A DNA stretch of 30,471 bases from Pseudomonadota bacterium (GCA_021847385.1 JAJZTV010000002.1:1-30471); one strand, 5' to 3'; positions 1-9,895 are shown, counted from the first letter of the stretch. Notes: a model not told the origin generated them from the sequence alone. A program made the numbers and translations.

Positions 1-61
1 TATGCAGGCGCTGCTTGGCGCTCTGACGGGCACGTTTCCGCGCTTGGGCACTGTTGGCCAT
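1..61 (-). CDS. rpsT: 30S ribosomal protein S20, N-terminal fragment
   Basis: The reverse strand reads ATG at 61-59 and then 20 codons up to the window edge, giving MANSAQARKRARQSAKQRLH. This is the usual basic N-terminus of ribosomal protein S20, which binds 16S rRNA in the small subunit. A good ribosome binding site (AGGAGT, about positions 71-76 on the reverse strand) lies just upstream, and a strong promoter is visible at 104-132. The rest of the gene lies outside the window. Divergent pairing of rpsT with murJ is common in proteobacteria, which supports the call despite the short visible length. Confidence 0.93.
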   Translation of the reverse strand, partial: MANSAQARKRARQSAKQRLH

Positions 62-103
62 AATTCGGTACTCCTATTGCCTGGACGCAATTGAAAGGCG
101 CGG

Positions 104-132
104 ATTATATTGCCTTTGTTTCGGGCAGACAA
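104..132 (-). promoter_or_regulatory. rpsT promoter
   Basis: On the reverse strand a perfect -10 box TATAAT (104-109) is preceded by TTGTCT (127-132) with a 17-base spacer. The predicted start would leave a leader of about 35 bases before the rpsT start codon. The perfect -10 box fits a highly expressed ribosomal protein gene. No experimental support is available. Confidence 0.7.
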
Positions 133-176
133 GCCTAACTACAACCGACCAATCAGCCAAAACCAACGATAAGCCC

Positions 177-1715
177 ATGAATCTGCTCAAAGCCCTCGCC
201 GCCGTCAGCTCCATGACCCTACTCTCGCGCATCTTGGGCTTTCTGCGCGACGCCGTGATCGCCCGCGCTTTCGGCGCCGGCGCCGCCACCGACGCCTTCT
301 TCGTCGCCTTCAAGCTGCCCAATCTCTTGCGCCGCCTGTTCGCCGAAGGCGCCTTCTCCCAGGCCTTCGTGCCGGTGCTGGCCGAATACAAGAACAAGCG
401 CGGCATCGAGGCCACCCACATCCTGGTCAACAAGGTCGCCACCGCCCTGTTCCTGGTCCTGGTTGCCGTGGCCGGCCTCGGCATCCTGGCCGCCCCGCTG
501 GTCGTGGTGGTCAGCGCGCCTGGCTTTCTCGCGACGCCGGACAAGTTCGACCTCACCGTCGACCTGCTGCGCATCGTCTTCCCCTACATCCTGTTCATCT
601 CGCTCACCTCGCTCGCCGCCGGCGTGCTCAACACCTACAGCCGGTTCTCGCTGCCGGCCTTCACCCCGGTGATGCTGAATGTCTCGATGATCCTGGCCGC
701 CACCGTGGCCGCGCCCTGGTTCGACCCGCCGGTGCTGGCCCTGGGCTGGGGCGCCTTCTTGGGCGGCTTGCTGCAACTGGCCATTCAGTTGCCGGCCCTG
801 AAGCGCGTGGGCCTGATCCCGCGCTGGGACCTCGACCTCAAGGACGCGGGCGTGCGCCGCATCCTGAAACTGATGGGCCCGGCCGCCGTCGGCGTCTCGG
901 TCGCCCAGGTGTCCTTGCTGATCAACACCCTGTTCGCCTCCTTCCTGGTCACCGGCAGCGTGTCCTGGCTGTATTACGCCGACCGGCTGATGGAATTCCC
1001 CACCGGCATGCTCGGCGTGGCCCTGGGCACCATCCTGCTGCCCTCGCTGGCCAAGCACTATGCCGACAACGACGGTGGCGAATATTCCAAGCTGCTCGAC
1101 TGGGGCCTGCGCATGACCCTGCTGCTCGCCGCGCCGGCGGCGATTGCGCTGGCCATCCTGGCCGTGCCCCTGATCGCCACCTTGTTCTTCTATGGACAAT
1201 TCAGCACCCACGATGTCGAGATGACCCGCGCGGCGCTGGTCGCCTACAGCATCGGCCTGGTCGGGCTGATCCTGGTCAAGGTGCTCGCCCCCGGTTTCTA
1301 TGCCCGGCAGAACATCCGCACCCCGGTCAAGATCGCCATCTTCACCCTGCTCGCCACCCAGGCCATGAACCTGATCTTCATCTGGCCGCTCAAGCATGCC
1401 GGCCTCGCGCTCGCCATCGGCCTCGGTGCTTGCCTCAACGCCGGCATCTTGCTCCACAAGCTACGCAAACAGGGTATCTACCAGCCGCAACCCGGCTGGA
1501 CCATCTTCCTCGGCAAGCTCGCGTTCGCCTTGCTCGCGATGGCCGCCGTGCTTTGGTTCGGCATGGGCAGCGAAGCGCACTGGCTCGATTATCGCGCGCG
1601 CGAGCGCGTAGCCCACCTGGGCCTGCTGGTGTTAGGCGGTGCCGGCAGCTATTTCGCCACACTTTGGCTGCTCGGCTTCCGGCCTAGCCAGTTCCGACGC
1701 CGGGCCGCCGAATAG
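177..1715 (+). CDS. murJ: Lipid II flippase MurJ (MviN)
   Basis: This encodes a 512-residue polytopic inner-membrane protein of the MOP exporter superfamily that flips lipid II to the periplasmic face for peptidoglycan synthesis. The N-terminus from MNLLKALAAVSS, with the SRILGFLRD and ATDAFFVAFKLPN stretches, is characteristic of MurJ and carries its conserved basic and acidic cavity residues. About 14 hydrophobic helices run to the C-terminus, the usual length for the family. The ATG at 177 is chosen because the 41 codons before it in the same frame are not MurJ-like and overlap the rpsT promoter region. It diverges from rpsT and is followed after about 50 bases by ribF, the usual order in betaproteobacteria. 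Confidence 0.96.
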   Translation: MNLLKALAAVSSMTLLSRILGFLRDAVIARAFGAGAATDAFFVAFKLPNLLRRLFAEGAFSQAFVPVLAEYKNKRGIEATHILVNKVATALFLVLVAVAGLGILAAPLVVVVSAPGFLATPDKFDLTVDLLRIVFPYILFISLTSLAAGVLNTYSRFSLPAFTPVMLNVSMILAATVAAPWFDPPVLALGWGAFLGGLLQLAIQLPALKRVGLIPRWDLDLKDAGVRRILKLMGPAAVGVSVAQVSLLINTLFASFLVTGSVSWLYYADRLMEFPTGMLGVALGTILLPSLAKHYADNDGGEYSKLLDWGLRMTLLLAAPAAIALAILAVPLIATLFFYGQFSTHDVEMTRAALVAYSIGLVGLILVKVLAPGFYARQNIRTPVKIAIFTLLATQAMNLIFIWPLKHAGLALAIGLGACLNAGILLHKLRKQGIYQPQPGWTIFLGKLAFALLAMAAVLWFGMGSEAHWLDYRARERVAHLGLLVLGGAGSYFATLWLLGFRPSQFRRRAAE

Positions 1716-1742
1716 ACGCCCATCCCGCACGACCGCTAAAAT
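1713..1742 (+). promoter_or_regulatory. Possible ribF promoter
   Basis: TAGACG (1713-1718) and TAAAAT (1737-1742) are separated by 18 bases, about 25 bases before the ribF start codon. Both boxes match the sigma-70 consensus only partly. ribF could also be read through from murJ, because no terminator is visible between them. Confidence 0.35.
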
Positions 1743-1767
1743 CACTGTTTTTTCAATAGATTCCCCC

Positions 1768-2691
1768 ATGCGGATCACCCACGGCTGGCCCCACACCTCC
1801 CGCCCGAACGCGATCACCATCGGCAACTTCGATGGTGTCCACCTCGGGCATCAGGCCATGCTCGCACGCTTAACCGCGCAGGCCGCCGCCTTGGGCGCCG
1901 CGCCGACCGTGTTGACCTTCGAGCCGCACCCGCGCGAGATATTCACCCCGGCCGCTGCGCCGGCCCGCCTGACCTCGCTGCGGGAAAAACTGGAAATCCT
2001 GAGAAACCTGGGGGTCGAGCATGTCCACATCTGCCGCTTCACCCGGGCCTTCGCAAGCCTGAGCGCCGAAGACTTCATCCGCCGCATCCTGGTCGAAGGG
2101 CTGAAGGCGCGTTATGTCATGGTCGGCGACGACTTTCGTTTCGGCGCCAAGCGGGCGGGCGACCTGAGCCTGCTCAAGACGCTGGGCGCGCAATACGGCT
2201 TCGAGGCCGAAGCGCTGCCCACGGTGGAGAATAACGGCGAAAGGGTCTCGTCCACCCTGGTGCGCGATACCCTGGCCGGGGGCGACATGGAACATGCGGC
2301 ACGCTTGCTGAAGCGCCCTTACTCGATCTCCGGCCGCGTGGTCGGCGGCGACAAGCTCGGGCGCGAGATCGGCTACCCCACCGCCAACATCCAGCTCAAG
2401 CACAACCGCCCGCCGATCAACGGTATCTTCGCCGTGCGCGTACAGGGCCTCGATGCGCCCGATTGGCCGGGCGTCGCCAGCCTGGGCACCCGGCCCACGG
2501 TGCACGCCAATGGCCGACCGACCCTGGAAGTGCACCTGTTCGATTTCAACCGCAGCATCTACCGCCAGCATCTACGCGTGGAGTTCCTGCACAAGCTGCG
2601 CGACGAAGCGAAATTCGACAGCCTGGAGGCCTTGGTCGCGCAGATCGACCAGGATGCCGCCCAAGCCCGCGAACTGCTCAACGTAAGTTAA
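1768..2691 (+). CDS. ribF: Bifunctional riboflavin kinase / FAD synthetase
   Basis: This 307-residue cytosolic enzyme phosphorylates riboflavin to FMN and then adenylates FMN to FAD. The N-terminal nucleotidyltransferase domain starts with the ITIGNFDGVHLGHQ motif at about residues 16-29. The C-terminal riboflavin kinase domain carries the GYPTANI flavin and ATP binding motif at about residues 206-212 and the NGIFAVRV strand after it. Length is normal for the family. The ATG at 1768 is preferred to an upstream in-frame start inside the end of murJ, because family similarity begins shortly after it. It is followed after 11 bases by ileS, the usual proteobacterial order. Confidence 0.96.
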   Translation: MRITHGWPHTSRPNAITIGNFDGVHLGHQAMLARLTAQAAALGAAPTVLTFEPHPREIFTPAAAPARLTSLREKLEILRNLGVEHVHICRFTRAFASLSAEDFIRRILVEGLKARYVMVGDDFRFGAKRAGDLSLLKTLGAQYGFEAEALPTVENNGERVSSTLVRDTLAGGDMEHAARLLKRPYSISGRVVGGDKLGREIGYPTANIQLKHNRPPINGIFAVRVQGLDAPDWPGVASLGTRPTVHANGRPTLEVHLFDFNRSIYRQHLRVEFLHKLRDEAKFDSLEALVAQIDQDAAQARELLNVS

Positions 2692-2702
2692 GAATAGAAA
2701 CC

Positions 2703-5471
2703 ATGGCCGACTACAAAGACACCCTCAACCTGCCCGACACGCCGTTCCCGATGCGCGGCGACCTGCCCAAGCGCGAGCCGGGCTGGATCAAGCAGTGGCA
2801 GGAGAAAAAACTCTACGAGAAGATCCGCGCCCAGAGTGCCGGCCGGCCCAAGTTCATCCTGCACGACGGCCCGCCCTATGCCAACGGCGATATCCACACC
2901 GGCCATGCGGTGAACAAGATCCTCAAGGACGTCATCGTCAAATCGAAGACGCTGGCCGGCTTCGACGCACCCTACGTGCCGGGCTGGGATTGCCATGGCC
3001 TGCCGATCGAACTGGTGGTGGAGAAAACCCACGGCAAGGACATCCCGGCCGCACGGTTCCGCGAACTGTGCCGGGAATATGCGGCGAGTCAGGTCGAGCG
3101 CCAGAAGGTCGATTTCATTCGTTTGGGCGTGTTGGGCGACTGGGACCGCCCCTACCTCACCATGGACTATGCGTTCGAGGCCGAGATCATGCGCAATCTC
3201 GGCCGCATCTTCGAACGCGGCTATCTCTACCAAGGCGCCAAGCCGGTGCACTGGTGTGTGGACTGCGGCTCGGCCCTGGCCGAGGCGGAGGTGGAGTACG
3301 AGGACAAAACCTCGCCGGCGATTGATGTCGCCTTCCCGGTCGCCGATCTGGGCGACCTGGCCAAACGCCTGGGCCTGGCCTCGCTCAGCGAGCCGACCTA
3401 TTTGGTGATCTGGACCACGACCCCCTGGACCTTGCCGGCCAACCAGGCCGTGGCCGCCCACCCCGACTTCATCTACGACCTGATCCAGACCCCGAAGGGG
3501 CTGCTGGTCGTCGCCCGCGACCTGGCCGAGGCGGCGATGAAGCGCTACGGCTTCGAGGCGGTGGAAGTGCTCGGTCAATGCACCGGCGAAATACTCGAAG
3601 GCCTGCAACTACTGCACCCGTTCTACGAGCGCGAAGTGCCGGTGATCCTGGGCGATCACGTCACGGCCGATGCGGGTACCGGCCTGGTCCACACCGCGCC
3701 CGGCCATGGCCTGGAGGATTATGTCGTCGGCATGCGCTACGGTCTCAAGGTCGACAACCCGGTTGGCAACGACGGCAAGTTCTACGCCGGCACCCCCTTG
3801 GTCGGCGGCCAGTCGGTCTGGGAGGGCAACAAGACCGTGCTCGCCACGCTGGAGGCCAACGGCCTGCTGCTCGCCCACGTCAAACTCAGCCACAGCTACC
3901 CGCATTGCTGGCGGCACAAGACCCCGATCATCTTCCGCGCCACCCGCCAGTGGTTCATCGGCATGGACGTCGCCGACAGGGGCAACACCGCCCTGCGAGA
4001 ACTGGCCATGCGGTCGGTGGAGCAGACCCGGTTCTACCCAGCCTGGGGCAAGAGCCGGCTGGAGGCGATGATCAAGAACCGGCCCGACTGGTGTGTCTCA
4101 CGCCAGCGCAACTGGGGCGTGCCGATGCCGCTGTTCGTGCACAAGGTCACCGGCGAACCGCATCCACGCAGCCTGGAATTGCTGGAGCAGGTGGCCCGCA
4201 AGGTGGAGCAGGCTGGCATCGAGGCCTGGTTCAGCCTCGACCCTGCCGAATTGCTCGGCAGCGAGGCGGCCGAATACGACAAGGTGAAAGACACCCTCGA
4301 CGTCTGGTTCGATTCCGGCGTCACCCATGCTTGCGTACTCAAACAGCGACCGGAACTCTCCCACCCAGCCGATCTCTATCTGGAAGGCTCCGACCAGCAC
4401 CGCGGCTGGTTCCAATCCTCGCTGCTCACCGGTTGTGCCACCGACGGCCATGCCCCATACAAGGCCTTGCTCACCCATGGTTTCGTCATCGATGCCAAGG
4501 GGTACAAGATGTCCAAATCTCGCGGCAACGGTATCGAGCCGCAAGAAATCGCCAACAAGATGGGCGCCGAGATTCTGCGCCTGTGGGTGGCCAGCACCGA
4601 CTACTCGGGCGAGCTGTCCCTTTCCGATGAGATTTTGAAACGCGTGGTCGAGGCCTACCGCCGCATCCGCAACACGCTGCGCTTCCTCTTGGCCAACACC
4701 GCCGACTTCGACATCGCCAAGGACGGCCTGCCGGTAGAACAGTGGCTGGAGATCGACCGCTATGCCCTGGCCCTGACGCGCGAACTGCAGAGCAGCCTGA
4801 CCGAGGAATACTGCAACTACAGCTTCCACACGGCAGTGCAGCAGTTGCACCACTTCTGCTCGGAGGACCTCGGCGCTTTCTACCTCGACATCCTCAAGGA
4901 CCGGCTCTACACCACGGGCAAGAACAGCCGCCCGCGTCGCTCGGCCCAGACCGCCTTGTGGCATATCACCCAAGCACTGACCCGTTTGATGGCCCCCATC
5001 CTCTCCTTCACCGCGGAAGAGGTCTGGGCCTTGGTCGGCCATTCGGAGAGCATCTTCCTCGACCAGTGGCATGTGCTACCGGAGCAAGGCGACGAGACGG
5101 CGCTGCTTCAACGCTGGAGCCGTTTGCGCGAACTGCGCAGCCTGGCCACCAAGCGCCTGGAAGCATTGCGCGCCGAGGGGCAACTCGGCTCCTCGCTGCA
5201 AGGCGAGCTCACCTTCCATGCCGATGGCGAGGACTACGACCTGCTCGCCTCGCTGGGCGACGATCTGCGCTTCGTACTGATCACCTCCAGCACCCGCATC
5301 GAAAAACGCGCAGGCGAACCGCAAGTCGAGGCCGTGCCCAGCACGCACGAAAAGTGCGAGCGCTGCTGGCATTATCGCGACGACGTGAGCGCCGACCCGC
5401 AGCACCCCGGCCTGTGCGGCCGTTGCGTAAGCAATCTCTTCGGCGAGGGCGAGCCGCGTGAACGCGCCTAA
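2703..5471 (+). CDS. ileS: Isoleucyl-tRNA synthetase
   Basis: A 922-residue class Ia aminoacyl-tRNA synthetase charges tRNA-Ile in the cytosol. The HIGH signature appears as HTGH at residues 65-68 and the KMSKS loop as KMSKSRG at 602-608. The CP1 editing domain lies between them, with TTTPWTLPANQA at about residues 239-250. The C-terminus has the zinc-binding Cys885, Cys888, Cys905 and Cys908. Length and domain order match the bacterial enzyme. The ATG at 2703 gives the family N-terminus (MADYKDTLNLP). The last 14 bases overlap lspA, so the two are probably translated from one message. Confidence 0.98.
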   Translation: MADYKDTLNLPDTPFPMRGDLPKREPGWIKQWQEKKLYEKIRAQSAGRPKFILHDGPPYANGDIHTGHAVNKILKDVIVKSKTLAGFDAPYVPGWDCHGLPIELVVEKTHGKDIPAARFRELCREYAASQVERQKVDFIRLGVLGDWDRPYLTMDYAFEAEIMRNLGRIFERGYLYQGAKPVHWCVDCGSALAEAEVEYEDKTSPAIDVAFPVADLGDLAKRLGLASLSEPTYLVIWTTTPWTLPANQAVAAHPDFIYDLIQTPKGLLVVARDLAEAAMKRYGFEAVEVLGQCTGEILEGLQLLHPFYEREVPVILGDHVTADAGTGLVHTAPGHGLEDYVVGMRYGLKVDNPVGNDGKFYAGTPLVGGQSVWEGNKTVLATLEANGLLLAHVKLSHSYPHCWRHKTPIIFRATRQWFIGMDVADRGNTALRELAMRSVEQTRFYPAWGKSRLEAMIKNRPDWCVSRQRNWGVPMPLFVHKVTGEPHPRSLELLEQVARKVEQAGIEAWFSLDPAELLGSEAAEYDKVKDTLDVWFDSGVTHACVLKQRPELSHPADLYLEGSDQHRGWFQSSLLTGCATDGHAPYKALLTHGFVIDAKGYKMSKSRGNGIEPQEIANKMGAEILRLWVASTDYSGELSLSDEILKRVVEAYRRIRNTLRFLLANTADFDIAKDGLPVEQWLEIDRYALALTRELQSSLTEEYCNYSFHTAVQQLHHFCSEDLGAFYLDILKDRLYTTGKNSRPRRSAQTALWHITQALTRLMAPILSFTAEEVWALVGHSESIFLDQWHVLPEQGDETALLQRWSRLRELRSLATKRLEALRAEGQLGSSLQGELTFHADGEDYDLLASLGDDLRFVLITSSTRIEKRAGEPQVEAVPSTHEKCERCWHYRDDVSADPQHPGLCGRCVSNLFGEGEPRERA

Positions 5472-6039
5472 TCTCCCCTCCCCCACCGGGGGAGGGGCCG
5501 GGGGTGAGGGAAATCGCCTCACCGAAGAATCCGCTACCACTCCCTCACCCCTAGCCCCTCTCCCGAAGGGAGAGGGGGAAAACGGTCTCGTTTGGCTGTG
5601 GCTGTCGGCCCTGGTCATCGTGCTCGACCAGCTCACCAAGCTCTTGGTGATCGATCACCTGGCCTTGTATGAAGCCATCCCGCTTACCGGCTTCTTCAAC
5701 CTGGTGCGGGCACACAATACTGGCGCGGCCTTCAGCCTGCTGGCCGATCAACCCGGCTGGCAGCGCTTGTTCTTTCTGGCTGTCGGGCTCATTGCCAGCG
5801 GCATCATCTTTCATCTGCTGCGCAAGACGCAGGGACGCCCTCTATTCAGCGGCTCGCTCGCATTGATCCTGGGCGGTGCCCTGGGCAACGTAATCGACCG
5901 CATCGCCCATGGCTATGTCGTCGACTTCCTCGATTTCTATCTGGGGACTTGGCACTGGCCGGCCTTCAACGTGGCCGATTCCGCCATCACCGTCGGCGCC
6001 GTGCTGCTGGTCGTGGATTCACTACACAAGCCACGATGA
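5458..6039 (+). CDS. lspA: Lipoprotein signal peptidase II with repeat-encoded N-terminal insert
   Basis: This inner-membrane aspartyl protease cleaves the signal peptide from diacylglyceryl prolipoproteins. The core from the VWLWLSALVIVLDQLTK helix (about residue 44) to the C-terminus has four transmembrane helices and both catalytic motifs: NVIDR and the later FNVADS, each with an essential Asp. The frame opens with GTG at 5458, inside the end of ileS. Residues about 6-41 are encoded by a G/C-rich inverted-repeat element and are low-complexity Pro/Gly/Ser sequence absent from typical LspA, making the protein 193 residues rather than about 160-165. I see no ATG or GTG start between the repeat and the first helix, so the insert is probably translated. 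It overlaps the next gene by four bases (ATGA). Confidence 0.94.
   Translation: MNAPNLPSPTGGGAGGEGNRLTEESATTPSPLAPLPKGEGENGLVWLWLSALVIVLDQLTKLLVIDHLALYEAIPLTGFFNLVRAHNTGAAFSLLADQPGWQRLFFLAVGLIASGIIFHLLRKTQGRPLFSGSLALILGGALGNVIDRIAHGYVVDFLDFYLGTWHWPAFNVADSAITVGAVLLVVDSLHKPR
5473..5578. repeat. REP-like inverted pair (BIME-like) inside the lspA coding region
   Basis: Two related G/C-rich units of about 36 bases face each other at 5475-5510 and 5542-5577. Unit one folds as CCCCTCCCCC / GGGGGAGGGG with a 3-base loop. Unit two folds as CCCCTCTCCC / GGGAGAGGGG with a GAA loop. Their flanks (GGGGGTGAGGG and CCCTCACCCC) are also mutual inverted repeats. This is the layout of dispersed REP/BIME elements, which are usually intergenic. 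Here the element keeps the lspA frame open. That it belongs to a multicopy family is inferred from its form; the window holds only this pair. Confidence 0.85.
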
Positions 6040-6497
6040 ATGCCGCAACAGGCGAAGGCCTGCGCCTGAATGACCGAGTCACCCTGCATTACCGCATTCG
6101 TTGCCTGGAGCAAGAAATAAGCAGCACCTTCGAGACCGGACCGGAGACCTTCGTTCTCGGCCAAGGCGAGATCGATCCGCGGCTGGAGTTGTGCCTGACC
6201 GGGCTCGAGACCGGCGATCACCGCCTGTTTCAACTCGAACCCTGGCAGGCCTTCGGCGAACGCCACGAAGATCTGGTGCAGACCCTGCCGCGCAGCGATT
6301 TTCCGGCCGACATGGAACTGCTTGTCGATCACACGGTCGAGTTCGAAGTGCCCAGCGGCGACACCATGCAAGGCCGCATTCTGGAGCTGGACGCCGATAA
6401 CGTGCGCCTCGATTTCAACCACCCCTTGGCCGGTTTGCCGATCGAGTTCGAGGTGACGATACTGGACATTGCAAAGAGAGATTCCCATGTCGACTGA
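6036..6497 (+). CDS. fkpB: FKBP-type peptidyl-prolyl isomerase, SlpA/FkpB type
   Basis: This is a 153-residue cytosolic prolyl cis-trans isomerase of the short SlyD-related class with an insert-in-flap domain. Visible features are the N-terminal FKBP strand (LNDRVTLHYRI), the GQGEIDPRLE segment, the QAFGERHEDLVQ stretch and the C-terminal DFNHPLAGLPIEFEV motif, all typical of SlpA/FkpB. It lacks the His-rich tail of SlyD. The start ATG overlaps the lspA stop as ATGA, and its own end overlaps ispH by 11 bases. The lspA-fkpB-ispH order is widely conserved in proteobacteria, which supports the assignment. Confidence 0.93.
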   Translation: MNAATGEGLRLNDRVTLHYRIRCLEQEISSTFETGPETFVLGQGEIDPRLELCLTGLETGDHRLFQLEPWQAFGERHEDLVQTLPRSDFPADMELLVDHTVEFEVPSGDTMQGRILELDADNVRLDFNHPLAGLPIEFEVTILDIAKRDSHVD

Positions 6498-7413
6498 AGT
6501 CTTGCTTGCCAACCCGCGCGGCTTTTGCGCCGGCGTCGACCGCGCGATCACCATCGTCGAGCGGGCGCTGGAAAAATTCGGCGCGCCGGTCTATGTCCGG
6601 CACGAGGTTGTACACAACCGCTTCGTGGTGGAAAACCTGCGGGCCAAGGGCGCGGTGTTCATCGAAAACTTGGCCGAGGTACCCGACGGTGCCACGCTGA
6701 TCTTCAGCGCCCACGGCGTGCCGCTGTCGATACGCGAAGAGGCCACCCGCCGTGGCCTCAACGTGTTCGACGCCACCTGCCCGCTGGTGACCAAGGTCCA
6801 CGTCGAAGTGAAGAAGCTGCGCGAACAGGGCTATGAGATCGTCATGATCGGCCACAAGGGCCACCCCGAGGTGGAAGGCACCATGGGCCAGAGCCAGGGC
6901 GGCATGCATTTGGTGGAAACGCCGGACGATGTCGCCAGCCTCACGGTGGCCGACCCAAACAAGCTCGCCTATGTCACCCAGACCACCCTATCGGTGGACG
7001 ATGCCGCCCGCGTGGTCGATGCGCTCAAAGCGCGCTTCCCTCATATCGTCGGCCCGAAGAAGGACGACATCTGTTATGCCACGCAGAACCGCCAAGATGC
7101 GGTGAAGACTTTGGCCAAGCAGAGCGATGTGGTCATCGTGGTCGGCTCGCCCAACAGTTCCAACTCCAACCGCCTGCGCGAGGTGGCAGCCAATGCCGGC
7201 ATCCCGGCCTATATGGTGGATAACGCCAGCCAGCTCGACCCCAGCTGGTTCGTCGGTAAAAACACGGTCGGCATCACCGCTGGTGCCTCGGCGCCGGAAG
7301 TGCTAGTGCAAGATGTGGTCACCCGCTTGAACGAGTTGGGCATCGGCACCGTGCAAGCACTCGCGGGCATCGAGGAAAAGGTAAGCTTCCCTCTGCCCAA
7401 AGGCTTGGCTTAA
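6487..7413 (+). CDS. ispH: 4-hydroxy-3-methylbut-2-enyl diphosphate reductase
   Basis: This 308-residue iron-sulfur enzyme catalyses the last step of the MEP isoprenoid pathway, reducing HMBPP to IPP and DMAPP. The three cluster ligands are Cys14 (ANPRGFCAG), Cys98 (DATCPLVT) and Cys196 (DDICYATQNRQ). The catalytic HGVP and GHKGHPEVEG motifs and the SSNSNRL substrate loop are present. Length is normal. The ATG at 6487 follows a purine-rich AAAGAGAG ribosome binding site within the end of fkpB. It is the last gene of the rightward run and converges with the gene at 7434. Confidence 0.98.
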   Translation: MSTEVLLANPRGFCAGVDRAITIVERALEKFGAPVYVRHEVVHNRFVVENLRAKGAVFIENLAEVPDGATLIFSAHGVPLSIREEATRRGLNVFDATCPLVTKVHVEVKKLREQGYEIVMIGHKGHPEVEGTMGQSQGGMHLVETPDDVASLTVADPNKLAYVTQTTLSVDDAARVVDALKARFPHIVGPKKDDICYATQNRQDAVKTLAKQSDVVIVVGSPNSSNSNRLREVAANAGIPAYMVDNASQLDPSWFVGKNTVGITAGASAPEVLVQDVVTRLNELGIGTVQALAGIEEKVSFPLPKGLA

Positions 7414-7433
7414 GGGCCTATCTTCAGTTGGCC

Positions 7434-8249
7434 CTAAGTCCGGTGCAGGATCACTTCCAGCACGAACTGCACCCCGACGTAGGCCAGCAATAAACAGGCA
7501 AAACCGGCCAGGGTCCAGGTGATCGCGGTGCGGCCGCGCCAGCCGTAGCGACGCCGGCCCCACAACAGGGCAGCGAAGATCAGCCAGGACACCACGCCAA
7601 ACACCGTCTTATGCGTGAAGCTCAAAGGCTTGCCGAAGATCTCTTCCGAAAACAAGATGCCGCTGGCCAAGGTCAGCGTAAGCAGCACGAAGCCCACCTC
7701 GATCAAGTGGAATAACAGCTTTTCCAGCGTCAGCAACGGCGGCAGGCCTGCCACCAGGGCTGGCGGCACCGGCTTATGCAAGTGGCGGTCGGCCAGCGCA
7801 ATCAACACCGCGTGCAAAGCGGCGATGGTGTAGAGGCTATAGGCGGTCATTGCCATCAGCAGATGCAAGCGGAACAACGGCCGTTCGCTATAGGCAATGG
7901 CGTGTCCGGCCGGCAGCACGGCATGCAACAACACGGCGACGCCGGCGAAGGCCAGAACAAACCCTTTCAATCCGGCCAGGGGATACCGCCAACAAGCCAA
8001 GCTGTAGATCAGCACCGTCAGCGCCGCCACGGCCGAAAGCGAACTGGCCAGGCCTAGGCTCACCCCGCCCGCGCCCAAAACATCCTGCTGCAACAAGGCC
8101 AAATGCAAGACCAGCGGCACCAACGGCAACAAGCGGACCAAGACCAGGTTGCGCTCGGCATGGCGCCCGGGCCAGAGCCAGGCGGCCAGAACAAGGTAAA
8201 CCGCGGCAGTCAGGAGATAAAGGGCGCCATCTGGCATAGGTGATGTCAT
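7434..8249 (-). CDS. CcsA/YpjD-family cytochrome c assembly-type membrane protein
   Basis: The 271-residue product is almost entirely hydrophobic, with about eight predicted transmembrane helices. It resembles the YpjD branch of the cytochrome c assembly (CcsA/CcmC) family: SLYTIAALHAVLIALADRHLH, then LEKLLFHLIEVGFVLLTLTLASG, then SFTHKTVFGVVSWLIFAALLWGR. The tryptophan-rich haem-handling WWD motif of true CcsA/CcmC is not seen, so direct haem delivery is doubtful. Conserved histidines remain. Its position next to and divergent from ffh is typical of betaproteobacteria. The start is uncertain: ATG at 8249 or at 8237. The exact function of the YpjD branch is not established. Confidence 0.85.
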   Translation of the reverse strand: MTSPMPDGALYLLTAAVYLVLAAWLWPGRHAERNLVLVRLLPLVPLVLHLALLQQDVLGAGGVSLGLASSLSAVAALTVLIYSLACWRYPLAGLKGFVLAFAGVAVLLHAVLPAGHAIAYSERPLFRLHLLMAMTAYSLYTIAALHAVLIALADRHLHKPVPPALVAGLPPLLTLEKLLFHLIEVGFVLLTLTLASGILFSEEIFGKPLSFTHKTVFGVVSWLIFAALLWGRRRYGWRGRTAITWTLAGFACLLLAYVGVQFVLEVILHRT

Positions 8250-8296
8250 TAAATTTGTTAGACTTCGGCAGTTTAACGCATCACCCCGTTCCGATC

Positions 8297-9649
<1,353 letters not shown>

Positions 9650-9685
9650 GCGCTCACGCCGGCATTCCCGCAAACGCCCACCGTC

Positions 9686-9761
9686 ATTTCCGTGGAAGCG
9701 GTAATCTATTGTTCTCAATAGGTTATAAAATTTGAGGCCGAATGCCCATCTGGGCGGGAAT
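9686..9761. repeat. Pair of degenerate dRS3-like repeats
   Basis: Two 20-base units match the ATTCCC-N8-GGGAAT pattern of dRS3-type repeats. Positions 9686-9705 read ATTTCC-N8-GGTAAT. Positions 9742-9761, on the reverse strand, read ATTCCC-N8-GGGCAT. They are about 36 bases apart, around an A/T-rich core. This looks like a decayed small dispersed element between ffh and rpsP. Copy number elsewhere cannot be seen from this window. Confidence 0.6.
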
Positions 9762-9799
9762 GGCGACAAACCAGCCAAAACCGCCTACAAAACATCGGC

Positions 9800-9829
9800 T
9801 TGCCCATCGCCCCGGCTTTCGCGTAGAAT
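9800..9829 (+). promoter_or_regulatory. Likely rpsP operon promoter
   Basis: TTGCCC (9800-9805) and TAGAAT (9824-9829) are separated by 18 bases, about 65 bases before the rpsP start. In the leader a 7-bp hairpin (ACCGCCC / GGGCGGT, 9853-9870) has no T tract on its 3' side, so it is a leader structure and not an obvious terminator. It could take part in control of the ribosomal protein operon. Confidence 0.6.
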
Positions 9830-9895
9830 TCGCGGTTTTCCAGTTTCCGTTCACCGCCCGTTTGGGCGGTATTTGACAAAGGTTAGGAACACATC

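Noticed and set aside
219..1457. Long open frame on the reverse strand across murJ
   Set aside because: It is rich in Gly, Gln, Asp and His with no family features and lies opposite a clear murJ; it is a shadow of high-GC codon use.
2688..3608. Open frame opposite the 5' part of ileS
   Set aside because: No recognisable motif; ileS motifs are continuous on the other strand.
5473..5578. G/C-rich hairpins as the ileS terminator
   Set aside because: They lack T tracts and lie inside the open lspA frame. Their mutual inverted layout fits a REP/BIME-like element better.
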